64,000 nt of DNA from Prevotella sp. DNF00663 (GTDB lineage: Bacteria > Bacteroidota > Bacteroidia > Bacteroidales > Bacteroidaceae). The notes beneath the pieces were generated by a model. The model had not been told where the DNA came from. It saw only the letters and a list, made by a program, of their open reading frames with translations, and did no database searches. The DNA lies in assembly GCF_001553265.1 (NCBI RefSeq), contig NZ_KQ960590.1:17678-81677 (forward strand), given 5' to 3'. Below are positions 41,522-48,264 of the stretch, in pieces. Both the position numbers and the translations under genes were made by a program. How positions within the stretch are numbered: the first letter of the stretch is position 1; each line of letters begins with the position of its first letter.

Positions 41522-42259
41522 CAATTCCTCTGCCGAGAGTCGAAGATGGAACTCTCCCTTGATAGCAACGGATATACGACCTGTCTCTTCAGACACGACT
41601 ACGGCAATGGCATCGCTGCTTTGCGATATACCCATGGCCGCCCGGTGGCGCAATCCCAACTCCTTGGGAATATTCAAGTCGTGAGAAACAGGCAAGATGC
41701 ACCCCGCAGCCTTGATGCGCTTCTTCGATATAATCATGGCACCATCGTGTAATGGCGAGTTCTTGAAAAATATATTCTCTATCAACTGTTGGTTGATATT
41801 AGCATCAATCTCATCGCCCGTAGCCACAATATCATCAAGAGGAGCCCCACGCTCTATCACCATGAGGGCACCAACTTTACCGCGCGACATGCTCATACAA
41901 GCCAAAACAATCGGAATTATCGACTCTTTATCTACCTTCGTCTCATCCCTGCTGGTAAAAAACTTAGTGATTCTCTTGAATCGTTGATGTGCTCCAAGGG
42001 TATAAAGAAACTTGCGTATCTCTTCTTGAAAGAGCACAATAAGTCCGATAACACCCACACTCACCAACTTATTGAGGATAGCTCCGAGCAGACGCATCTC
42101 TAATACCTGACTCACAAAAAGCCAAACGAGTACGAATACCATGATTCCGATGAACACATTCAGCGAACGGCTCTCCTTCATCAAGGTGTAGATATAGTAG
42201 AGTATCAGCGCTACTAGAAAGATGTCAATTACATCTTTTATTCCAAAGTCAAAGGGCAT
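41495..42259 (-). CDS. cdaA: Diadenylate cyclase (c-di-AMP synthase), CdaA type
   Basis: Makes c-di-AMP from two ATP at the membrane. The 254-residue protein has three N-terminal transmembrane helices (about 10-85), then the DAC domain with the catalytic NSPLHDGAMII (Asp172-Gly173-Ala174) and LGLRHRAAMG (Arg204-His205-Arg206). Architecture and length match CdaA. c-di-AMP controls osmolyte uptake and cell-wall balance. Its start overlaps the end of folP by 11 bases, so the two are co-translated; folP-cdaA pairing is common in Bacteroidota. Confidence 0.93.
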   Translation of the reverse strand: MPFDFGIKDVIDIFLVALILYYIYTLMKESRSLNVFIGIMVFVLVWLFVSQVLEMRLLGAILNKLVSVGVIGLIVLFQEEIRKFLYTLGAHQRFKRITKFFTSRDETKVDKESIIPIVLACMSMSRGKVGALMVIERGAPLDDIVATGDEIDANINQQLIENIFFKNSPLHDGAMIISKKRIKAAGCILPVSHDLNIPKELGLRHRAAMGISQSSDAIAVVVSEETGRISVAIKGEFHLRLSAEELESILTQEM

Positions 42260-43085
42260 AAGACATATTTAGTTCATTTACAATTTTTACCGATTCCATC
42301 GCTGCTTTCACATCATGTACGCGTAAGATGCCGGCACCTTTCATGAGAGAAATCGTATTCAGCACCGTGGTACCGTTCAACGAGGTCAATGGTGTTCCAC
42401 CTATCAATTTATAAATCATCGATTTACGCGATATTCCTACCAAAATCGGTAGTTCCAATACCTGTAACTTTTCTGCTTCTTGCATCAATTGATAGTTTTG
42501 TTGCAGCGTTTTCCCAAACCCATAACCGGGATCAAGGATAATATCTTTCACTCCAAAGTCGCGTAATTGCTGTACTTCATCGGCGAAAGCTATCAACATT
42601 TCTTTCAATGTAGGCTTCACAGACATCAAGATATAAGGTATTTTCAACTCTCCAACAGTAGCAAACATACTCTCATCTTCGTGGATAGGTTGATTTACGA
42701 TACCTGTCAATCCGCCTTCCGATACATCGTTGATAATGTCGGCTCCCCATTCTTCTACACACTTTCGCGCCACACGGGGGCGATAAGTGTCTACCGAAAT
42801 AGGTAGTTCCGGACATTCGCGATGTACAATTTCCAATGCAAACTGTAGTCGACGCGCCTCCTCTTCTTCACTTACTTCCGATGCTCCGGGACGTGTAGAA
42901 AAAGCTCCTACATCCACGATGGAACCGCCCTCTTTTGCAATTTGTTGCACACGTTCGGCTATCTCAGCCTCCGTTTGTTTCCTGCTTCCTTCAAAAAAAG
43001 AATCAGGTGTGATGTTCACAATGCCCATCACTTTCGGCGTAGAAAGGTCCATGAGTTGACCACGTACATTGATTGTATAGTCCAT
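42249..43085 (-). CDS. folP: Dihydropteroate synthase
   Basis: Joins p-aminobenzoate to dihydropterin pyrophosphate in folate synthesis; target of sulfonamides. The frame is open to 43172, but those codons lie in a repeat-containing leader; the ATG at 43085 (MDYTINVRGQLMDL) gives the normal 278 residues. Motifs: VMGIVNITPDSFFEGSR, SIVDVGAFSTRPGA, PISVDTYRPRVA, DIINDVSEGG, DIILDPGYGFGKT and ILRVHDV. First gene of folP-cdaA, with a promoter about 170 bases upstream. Confidence 0.94.
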   Translation of the reverse strand: MDYTINVRGQLMDLSTPKVMGIVNITPDSFFEGSRKQTEAEIAERVQQIAKEGGSIVDVGAFSTRPGASEVSEEEEARRLQFALEIVHRECPELPISVDTYRPRVARKCVEEWGADIINDVSEGGLTGIVNQPIHEDESMFATVGELKIPYILMSVKPTLKEMLIAFADEVQQLRDFGVKDIILDPGYGFGKTLQQNYQLMQEAEKLQVLELPILVGISRKSMIYKLIGGTPLTSLNGTTVLNTISLMKGAGILRVHDVKAAMESVKIVNELNMSYAL

Positions 43086-43134
43086 GACAGCTTTTTTATT
43101 TGACTTTCGCAAGTTTATGCATAGCTTAGAATTG

Positions 43135-43215
43135 ATTGGAGATAACGGAAAGTAACCGGAGATAACGGACATTTGTCCGATAACTCCTCCTAACCTCCTT
43201 TAACTCCCGATAACT
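43135..43215. repeat. GGAGATAACGG inverted repeats in the folP leader
   Basis: GGAGATAACGGACA at about 43159-43172 pairs imperfectly (12 of 14) with TGTCCGATAACTCC just downstream. Further CTCC/TAACTCC copies run to 43215. Same style as the block at 29.2 kb. It lies in the untranslated leader of folP if the promoter at 43261-43292 is right. Confidence 0.5.
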
Positions 43216-43260
43216 CTAAAGTTGAGCATACATGCGAAACTTAAATCTTTTATATAACGA

Positions 43261-43292
43261 CAAAAGTAAGAAAAAAGCACGAAAACAACAAA
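43261..43292 (-). promoter_or_regulatory. Promoter for folP-cdaA
   Basis: On the minus strand: TACTTTTG (-7, 43261-43268) and TTTG (-33, 43289-43292), spacer 20 bases. Full consensus match. It implies a leader of about 165-170 bases that includes the inverted repeats at 43135-43215. Confidence 0.7.
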
Positions 43293-43299
43293 AATAATT

Positions 43300-43420
43300 C
43301 ACTGCAAAGGCACTTCAGCGATACTGCGAAGCCCAAACAGCATTGCTGAAAAGCCGAGACAGCAATATTGCCGAGCCGCTGCAGAAACCTCTCCCCATCC
43401 CTCTCTCAAGGAGAGGGAGC
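43300..43420. repeat. GCAGCA/TGCTGC repeat block (copy 4) followed by a CCCTCTC/GAGAGGG palindrome
   Basis: Three degenerate units with CAGCGATACTG, CAGCATTGCTG and CAGCAATATTGCC cores, each followed by an AAGCC or GAGCC-type spacer, run from about 43300 to 43387. They are followed by CCCTCTC (43399-43405) and GAGAGGG (43411-43417), a palindromic element whose relative is found inside the 5' end of rsmH. The block separates the folP promoter from the end of the next gene. Confidence 0.6.
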
Positions 43421-43439
43421 CGCCGATAGACTATCATCA

Positions 43440-43952
43440 TTACTTTTTAATCAGCGAAGTCTCTTTATCCGGCATACGCAACCTAATGGTATCGCACTTC
43501 CAAGTTTTTACTTTCCATATCAAACGTTGCATACAATGACGGTATTCTGCAGGATAATAGAGTGCGAGAGAATAGAGTTTACCACCTCGTTGAATACCAT
43601 GTAAATAGTAACGATAATCTTTTAAATCCTCCATTTCGCCCTCACGAATGTATTCCAATCGCCGTTGATCGTCCGCATCAGACACCTTGCTTTCCAATAT
43701 GACGTTCATTTCGTGGGCATGATAGCCAAAAGCCACAGAGCCATCCGTTCGCTCTTCGCGTACAAAGAAGGAAGGATACATAAAGGTATAACAATAATTA
43801 GAATCTACAAATTTAACCCATTTCACCGCATTCATACCTTCTCGAAATGCCTGAGGAAACGGTCTTCTATCACCTATGGGCATCAACCATTGCACCAATA
43901 GACATATAACAACAAACAAAGTAAAGGCTATTAAAATCTTTTTCATTTGCAA
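43440..43952 (-). CDS. Hypothetical membrane-anchored protein
   Basis: A 170-residue protein with one N-terminal hydrophobic segment (ILIAFTLFVVICLLVQWLM) that is either an uncleaved anchor or a signal peptide. The rest is soluble with many aromatic and charged residues (KWVKFVDSNYCYTFMYPSFF, YLHGIQRGGKLYSLALYYP) and no known motif. The pattern resembles small Bacteroidales proteins of the PsbP/DUF-like type that sit outside the inner membrane, but I do not recognise the family. Met3 (43946) is an equally good start. It stands alone between glsB and folP. Confidence 0.65.
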   Translation of the reverse strand: MQMKKILIAFTLFVVICLLVQWLMPIGDRRPFPQAFREGMNAVKWVKFVDSNYCYTFMYPSFFVREERTDGSVAFGYHAHEMNVILESKVSDADDQRRLEYIREGEMEDLKDYRYYLHGIQRGGKLYSLALYYPAEYRHCMQRLIWKVKTWKCDTIRLRMPDKETSLIKK

Positions 43953-43971
43953 ATCACTAAGGAACTATTTG

Positions 43972-43979
43972 CAAATATA
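43972..43979 (-). promoter_or_regulatory. Possible -7 element for the 170-residue hypothetical gene
   Basis: TATATTTG on the minus strand matches TAnnTTTG, 20 bases before the ATG. The nearest TTTG upstream is at 13-base spacing, too short for a normal -33 element. Confidence 0.35.
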
Positions 43980-44058
43980 AGAATTTCCAATACAAATCAC
44001 AGGACGAGCCTGTATTAAAAATCAGGAAACAAACTTAATAATAGTTCCCTATCAAAAC

Positions 44059-44099
44059 AAATAAGGGTGATGGACATCCACGTACCATCACCCTTATTT
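44059..44099 (-). terminator. Intrinsic terminator of glsA-glsB
   Basis: AAATAAGGGTGATGG (44059-44073) pairs exactly with CCATCACCCTTATTT (44085-44099). It begins two bases after the glsB stop and is followed on the minus strand by TTTGTTTTG. Confidence 0.82.
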
Positions 44100-44101
44100 A
44101 T

Positions 44102-45094
44102 TTAATCTTTATCTTTATAAATCACATTGTTTGCACCACTTGTGATTTTTAGAGCTTCCGGATGTTCCTTGATGAAGCTATCAATATGTCGAACTCGCTT
44201 ATCTTCCAATATTTCATCGACTGCTATCAAGATACCGGTCTCTTCCACATCACCGAATCCATAATTGATAGCAGTGCCGAATAACTTCATTGTCGGACTG
44301 AGATTCATATAAGCATTTACCAATGGAGGAATATTATAACCTAACTTGCGAATCTCGCGATTCAATATTCTATAATCTGCACGGAAATCAGTTTCTGTGA
44401 ATATTGCCTTTAGTTCTTCATCAGAAGTCTCTATTTTGAGCGGTTTCATCGGTAATATGAGACGCTCTTTATCATCGAAATGCTTCTTCAAGAAGTAAAG
44501 TATCATATCGCGACCACGACGGATATAAGAAGGATACATCGTCATCTTACCGAAGAAATATTTCAGTTTGGGATTGATAACCGTCAACGCGCCTAGCCCA
44601 TCCCACAGATTATCGAGTGCAAAAATAGATTTCGTGTTCGTACGAACATTCTGATATTCAAGCGAAACAAACGATCGTCCTAGCTCAACCGTGTACGGCA
44701 TATAGTTTTTGATGAACTCATCAGAGAAGTGGAACATATGACTTGTGGCCAAAGCCGGTTGCCCATTATCGTTCAATTTCCAGTCAGCCCCATACTGATA
44801 ACGGTATCCTCCGATAATCTCATCGGCATCGGGATTCCACACGATCAACTGTTTGTAGCAATTATCGCCTACATCAAACTCATCGATATCCATCGACTTA
44901 CCCGTTCCACCACCTGCAGTACGGAAAGCAATTTCACGTAATCGCCCTATCTCGCGCATTACATAAGGAGAGTCGTTGCCCGTAACAATGTAGATTTCAT
45001 TGTGACTCTTATTGGTCATACGGAGCTGCTTGTCGGGCGTTAATTCGCTCTTGAGCAACTCTTTACTGACAGGCTGGATAATCTCTTCTTCCAT
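44102..45094 (-). CDS. glsB: N-acyltransferase for glycine lipid synthesis (GlsB-like, GNAT/hemolysin fold)
   Basis: A 330-residue member of the OlsB/hemolysin-type GNAT family. In Bacteroides thetaiotaomicron, GlsB makes N-(3-hydroxyacyl)-glycine, which GlsA then O-acylates. Recognisable parts are YVMREIGRLREIAFR, KQLIVWNPDADEIIGGYRY and MPYTVELGRSFVS, the acyl-ACP N-acyltransferase core. Activity is at the inner membrane surface. It follows glsA by 20 bases and ends at a strong terminator. Assignment rests on family signature plus the glsA neighbour. Confidence 0.8.
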   Translation of the reverse strand: MEEEIIQPVSKELLKSELTPDKQLRMTNKSHNEIYIVTGNDSPYVMREIGRLREIAFRTAGGGTGKSMDIDEFDVGDNCYKQLIVWNPDADEIIGGYRYQYGADWKLNDNGQPALATSHMFHFSDEFIKNYMPYTVELGRSFVSLEYQNVRTNTKSIFALDNLWDGLGALTVINPKLKYFFGKMTMYPSYIRRGRDMILYFLKKHFDDKERLILPMKPLKIETSDEELKAIFTETDFRADYRILNREIRKLGYNIPPLVNAYMNLSPTMKLFGTAINYGFGDVEETGILIAVDEILEDKRVRHIDSFIKEHPEALKITSGANNVIYKDKD

Positions 45095-45114
45095 TTGCTC
45101 TTATTTGGTCTTTA

Positions 45115-45942
45115 TTATAGTTCATAAACACGGTCTTCGACAAATTTCGCCCATTCCATCGAAGATTTGCTTTTATCAAAAGTTTGCCAAGGAATAGGTT
45201 TTCCTATAGCTACCCGAAAAGTCTTATGCACATTCTTGTACATCTCGTCGACCAAAAACAACATGGCTACATTGAATTTCAATCCGAGCGCTTTACAGGT
45301 ATTAGCAATGCGATAAAACTTTTCAGAATTTTGTCCACCGAAGTGAATAGGCACTACATCTCGCTGATATTCCACACTCTTTGAGATGAATGTTTTTTTC
45401 CACGGGATGTCGTGTATCTGCCCATCTATCTTGCGACTACAAAGTCCTGCAGGAAACATCAACATGTGATTATCGCTTTGGAAACCCGCTTCTACCATCG
45501 CGGGAAAGTTGCGACTCTGACCTCCTGTCTTATTAATACCAATGCTTACAGGCTTCAATCCCGGCAGATTGAGCAGCAAATCGTTTACCAAATAGCGGAA
45601 ACGACCATCATAATGCCGCCCGATGATAGAACCTAATGCTACCCCATCGGCACCTCCCAAGGGATGGTTGGATACGAAAGTGTAGAGTTTTCCATCGTCT
45701 TTATCGGGTAAGTTCTCCACGCCAACGATGTCGAGTGTCATATCAAGATACCGAACACATTCTTCAAGCCACTCGGTTCCCACTTTATCCCGGCTTTCCC
45801 AAAGATAACGGTTTACCTCGTCTTGATGAACAATGTGCTTGAGCCACGAAACAACAAAGCCGGGAACATACTTAACCTTTGCTCCCATCTTGCTTTTCAG
45901 AATATCATCAATATCGATAGTATTCTCTATACTTTCACTCAT
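45115..45942 (-). CDS. glsA: O-acyltransferase for glycine lipid synthesis (GlsA-like)
   Basis: A 275-residue PlsC/lyso-ornithine acyltransferase-type enzyme. The acyltransferase block TFVSNHPLGGADGVALGS holds the catalytic His, and MLMFPAGLCSRKIDG is the downstream phosphate/acyl-acceptor motif. In Bacteroides it completes the diacylated glycine lipid (and precursors of flavolipin-type lipids), which support stress tolerance and gut colonisation. First gene of glsA-glsB; possible -7 element at 45971-45964. It diverges from the dcw cluster. Confidence 0.8.
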   Translation of the reverse strand: MSESIENTIDIDDILKSKMGAKVKYVPGFVVSWLKHIVHQDEVNRYLWESRDKVGTEWLEECVRYLDMTLDIVGVENLPDKDDGKLYTFVSNHPLGGADGVALGSIIGRHYDGRFRYLVNDLLLNLPGLKPVSIGINKTGGQSRNFPAMVEAGFQSDNHMLMFPAGLCSRKIDGQIHDIPWKKTFISKSVEYQRDVVPIHFGGQNSEKFYRIANTCKALGLKFNVAMLFLVDEMYKNVHKTFRVAIGKPIPWQTFDKSKSSMEWAKFVEDRVYEL

Positions 45943-45963
45943 TCAACTAACACTAACTACATG

Positions 45964-45971
45964 CAAAAATA
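45964..45971 (-). promoter_or_regulatory. Possible -7 element for glsA-glsB
   Basis: TATTTTTG on the minus strand fits TAnnTTTG, about 22 bases before the glsA ATG. No clear -33 TTTG at the right distance. Confidence 0.4.
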
Positions 45972-46194
45972 ACATAAGTTTTTTAAATAAGTTACATTTA
46001 GTCTGTTTTTTATTATTATTTTTTGACGAATGTAAGATGTACGACATCACCACACACAAAAAGCTAAGCATTAACAGCAAAGTAAGCGCCTTTTCACCTA
46101 TGGAGAATGGTGTTTTCAACCACAAAAAATCAAAGCTTTCAAAGCGCGTCACTACAGCATTAAAAACAAAAAACGAGAGTTTAAAAAAGATTTG

Positions 46195-46220
46195 TGGGGA
46201 AAAGTGGAGAATAATGGGGA
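46195..46220 (+). promoter_or_regulatory. Three MraZ boxes upstream of mraZ
   Basis: TGGGGA (46195-46200), TGGAGA (46205-46210) and TGGGGA (46215-46220) repeat at exact 10-bp steps. E. coli MraZ binds three TGGGN repeats spaced by five bases in front of its own operon. The spacing and sequence here match, and the boxes end eight bases before the -7 element, so bound MraZ would block the promoter. Confidence 0.75.
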
Positions 46221-46228
46221 ATTTTATG

Positions 46229-46236
46229 TATCTTTG
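46229..46236 (+). promoter_or_regulatory. -7 element of the dcw (mraZ) promoter
   Basis: TATCTTTG matches TAnnTTTG, 30 bases before the mraZ ATG. No TTTG lies at -33; that position is occupied by the MraZ boxes, which is compatible with a weak, repressible promoter. Confidence 0.6.
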
Positions 46237-46265
46237 ATGCGAAATTTCATATTATATAAGAACGC

Positions 46266-46712
46266 ATGCGCTTTTTAGGTAACATAGAGGCTAAAACCGA
46301 CGCCAAAGGCAGAGCTTTTCTGCCGGCTACATTCCGCAAGGTGCTTCAAGCATCGGGCGAAGAAAGCCTCATTATGCGCAAAGATGTATTCCAGCCCTGC
46401 TTGGTATTGTATCCAGAATCTGTTTGGAACGCACAACTTGACTTCTTACGTCAACGTTTAAACCGCTGGAACGCGAAAGACCAGCAAATCTTTAGACAGT
46501 TCGTATCCGACGTAGAGATACTGACGCTCGATGGGAATGGGCGTTTTCTGATTCCAAAACGGTATCTGAAGTTGGCCGATATTGAGCAAGAAATCAAGTT
46601 TATCGGCATGGATGATACCATCGAAATATGGAGTAGACGCGCTGACGACAGGCCTTTTATGAACAGCGAAGAGTTTGGAAAAGCGCTGGAAGCTATGGGA
46701 AAAGAAGAATAA
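46266..46712 (+). CDS. mraZ: Transcriptional regulator MraZ
   Basis: A 148-residue DNA-binding protein with two SpoVT/AbrB-like swapped-hairpin domains: RFLGNIEAKTDAKGRAFLPATFRK and ILTLDGNGRFLIPKRYLKLADIEQ. It self-assembles into rings and represses its own operon in other bacteria. First gene of the dcw cluster, with matching operator repeats upstream. Length is normal. Confidence 0.93.
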   Translation: MRFLGNIEAKTDAKGRAFLPATFRKVLQASGEESLIMRKDVFQPCLVLYPESVWNAQLDFLRQRLNRWNAKDQQIFRQFVSDVEILTLDGNGRFLIPKRYLKLADIEQEIKFIGMDDTIEIWSRRADDRPFMNSEEFGKALEAMGKEE

Positions 46713-46791
46713 AGATACAAAATACCACCCATAGCAATTTTCTCCGGTTCTCTCACCAAAAGAGATAGCAAAGGACATAAGAAACAAATAT

Positions 46792-47811
46792 ATGGCAAAA
46801 ACCAAATATCATCAAACAAGATCAACAACCAATAACACCTCTTCCTCCTTGGGAGAAAGAGAGGGAGATGTGTTATATCACACCCCTGTATTGCTCCATC
46901 CCAGCATCGATGGGCTAAACATTCACGATGGCGGGGTGTATGTTGATGTTACATTTGGCGGTGGTGGTCATAGCAGAGAGATTCTTTCGCGATTGCCACA
47001 AGATGCTCATTTATACAGTTTCGACCAAGATGCCGATGCCGAGCAAAACATCTACCAGTCAGAAGATGGGAATGAGGCACAAGCTATAAGATTCACCGAC
47101 GACCCACGATTCACCTTTGTACGTTCCAACTTCAGATATTTGAAGAACTGGATGCGCTATTATGGTGTGGAACATATAAACGGACTACTAGCCGACTTGG
47201 GCGTTTCGAGTCACCACTTCGACGATGAGACTCGCGGATTCTCATTCCGTTTCGACGGCCCGCTCGATATGCGAATGAACAAAAGAGCTGGTATGACGGC
47301 CGCAGACATTGTAAATGACTACCCGGAAGAGAAGTTGGCTGATATCTTCTATTTGTATGGCGAATTGAAAAGCTCGTATCGTATCGCCTCAGCCATCGTC
47401 AAGAGCAGAGCTACGAAACGCATTGATACAACACAAGATTTTCTAGCCGTGATGGAACCCTTGTTCAAACGCGAACGTGAAAAGAAAGATATGGCACGCT
47501 TGTTTCAAGCCCTACGCATAGAAGTGAATCACGAAATGGATGCACTCAAAGAAATGTTGACAGCCGCAAGCGAACTGCTATGCGAAGGTGGAAGACTGTC
47601 GGTCATTACCTATCACAGTTTGGAAGACCGTATCGTAAAAAACTTTATGAAGGCCGGGAACGTAGAGGGGAAAATTATACAAGACTTCTATGGCCGCATA
47701 GAGACACCTTTCACACTCGTCAACAACAAAGTGATAGTACCCGACAACAATGAACAAACAGTTAACCCACGTAGTCGTAGCGCCAAATTAAGAATTGCTG
47801 CAAAGAGATGA
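46792..47811 (+). CDS. rsmH: 16S rRNA (cytosine(1402)-N4)-methyltransferase
   Basis: Methylates N4 of C1402 in 16S rRNA. The catalytic core is complete: LYHTPVLLHPSIDGLN, YVDVTFGGGGHSREIL (SAM site), LLADLGVSSHHFDDETRGFSFRFDGPLDMRMN and ITYHSLEDRIVKNFMK. The first 26 residues (TKYHQTRSTTNNTSSSLGER) have no family counterpart and their DNA contains a CTCTTCCTCC/GGAGAAAGAGAG palindrome like one at 43.4 kb. A GTG at 46870, just before LYHTPVLLH and after a GGGAG, is an alternative start that would exclude it. The stop overlaps ftsL by four bases. Confidence 0.93.
   Translation: MAKTKYHQTRSTTNNTSSSLGEREGDVLYHTPVLLHPSIDGLNIHDGGVYVDVTFGGGGHSREILSRLPQDAHLYSFDQDADAEQNIYQSEDGNEAQAIRFTDDPRFTFVRSNFRYLKNWMRYYGVEHINGLLADLGVSSHHFDDETRGFSFRFDGPLDMRMNKRAGMTAADIVNDYPEEKLADIFYLYGELKSSYRIASAIVKSRATKRIDTTQDFLAVMEPLFKREREKKDMARLFQALRIEVNHEMDALKEMLTAASELLCEGGRLSVITYHSLEDRIVKNFMKAGNVEGKIIQDFYGRIETPFTLVNNKVIVPDNNEQTVNPRSRSAKLRIAAKR
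46838..46867. repeat. Palindromic CTCTTCCTCC/GGAGAAAGAGAG element inside the rsmH 5' end
   Basis: CCTCTTCCTCC followed by TTG and GGAGAAAGAGAGG forms an imperfect hairpin. It resembles the CCCTCTC/GAGAGGG palindrome at 43399-43417. Here it lies in the coding frame of rsmH and encodes TSSSLGEREG. Confidence 0.45.
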
Positions 47812-48257
47812 ACAAGACAGAACAAGACATAGACATAAAGAAGAAAGAAGCTATAGAGAATACCGATACAGGTTTATCTCTTAAAGAAACCATTGAGGAG
47901 CAGGCCAATGAAGACGAAGCTCCCCACTCTTCCGACTTCACACTGCGCAAAGTGTTGGGTGGCGACATATTGACTACACAAGCCATTCGACGCCAAATAT
48001 GGGTATTTCTGCTTATCACTTTCTTTGCCATCGTGTACACAGCAAATCGCTACAGTGTACAGAAAGACCTGATAGAGATAGACCGTTTGAACAAACAACT
48101 GCAAGATACGAAGTATAAAGCCTTATCGAGCAGCAGTAATCTGACGGAACTTTGTCGCGAAAGTCATGTACTGGAGATGCTCAAAAACAGCAACGACAGC
48201 ACACTAAAGATAGCTAGCCAACCCCCATATATCATCAATGTGCCCGACGGGAAATAA
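47808..48257 (+). CDS. ftsL: FtsL-like division protein
   Basis: A 149-residue single-pass membrane protein: an acidic, Lys/Glu-rich cytoplasmic N-terminus of about 60 residues, one helix (IWVFLLITFFAIVYTANRY, about 66-84), then a coiled-coil start (SVQKDLIEIDRLNKQLQDTKYKAL) outside. It helps recruit and activate FtsW-FtsI. Sequence conservation of FtsL is low; identity rests on topology and the invariant position between rsmH and ftsI. Translationally coupled to rsmH by an ATGA overlap. Confidence 0.85.
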   Translation: MNKTEQDIDIKKKEAIENTDTGLSLKETIEEQANEDEAPHSSDFTLRKVLGGDILTTQAIRRQIWVFLLITFFAIVYTANRYSVQKDLIEIDRLNKQLQDTKYKALSSSSNLTELCRESHVLEMLKNSNDSTLKIASQPPYIINVPDGK

Positions 48258-48264
48258 GTGATTC

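Noticed and set aside
42249..43172. Longer folP start at 43172
   Set aside because: The added residues are encoded by leader repeats, do not match the family, and the ATG at 43085 gives the standard start.
45943..46152. 69-residue minus-strand frame with a hydrophobic stretch
   Set aside because: Lies in the glsA-mraZ control region in A/T-rich DNA; would block the glsA promoter region and has no recognisable start signal or family.
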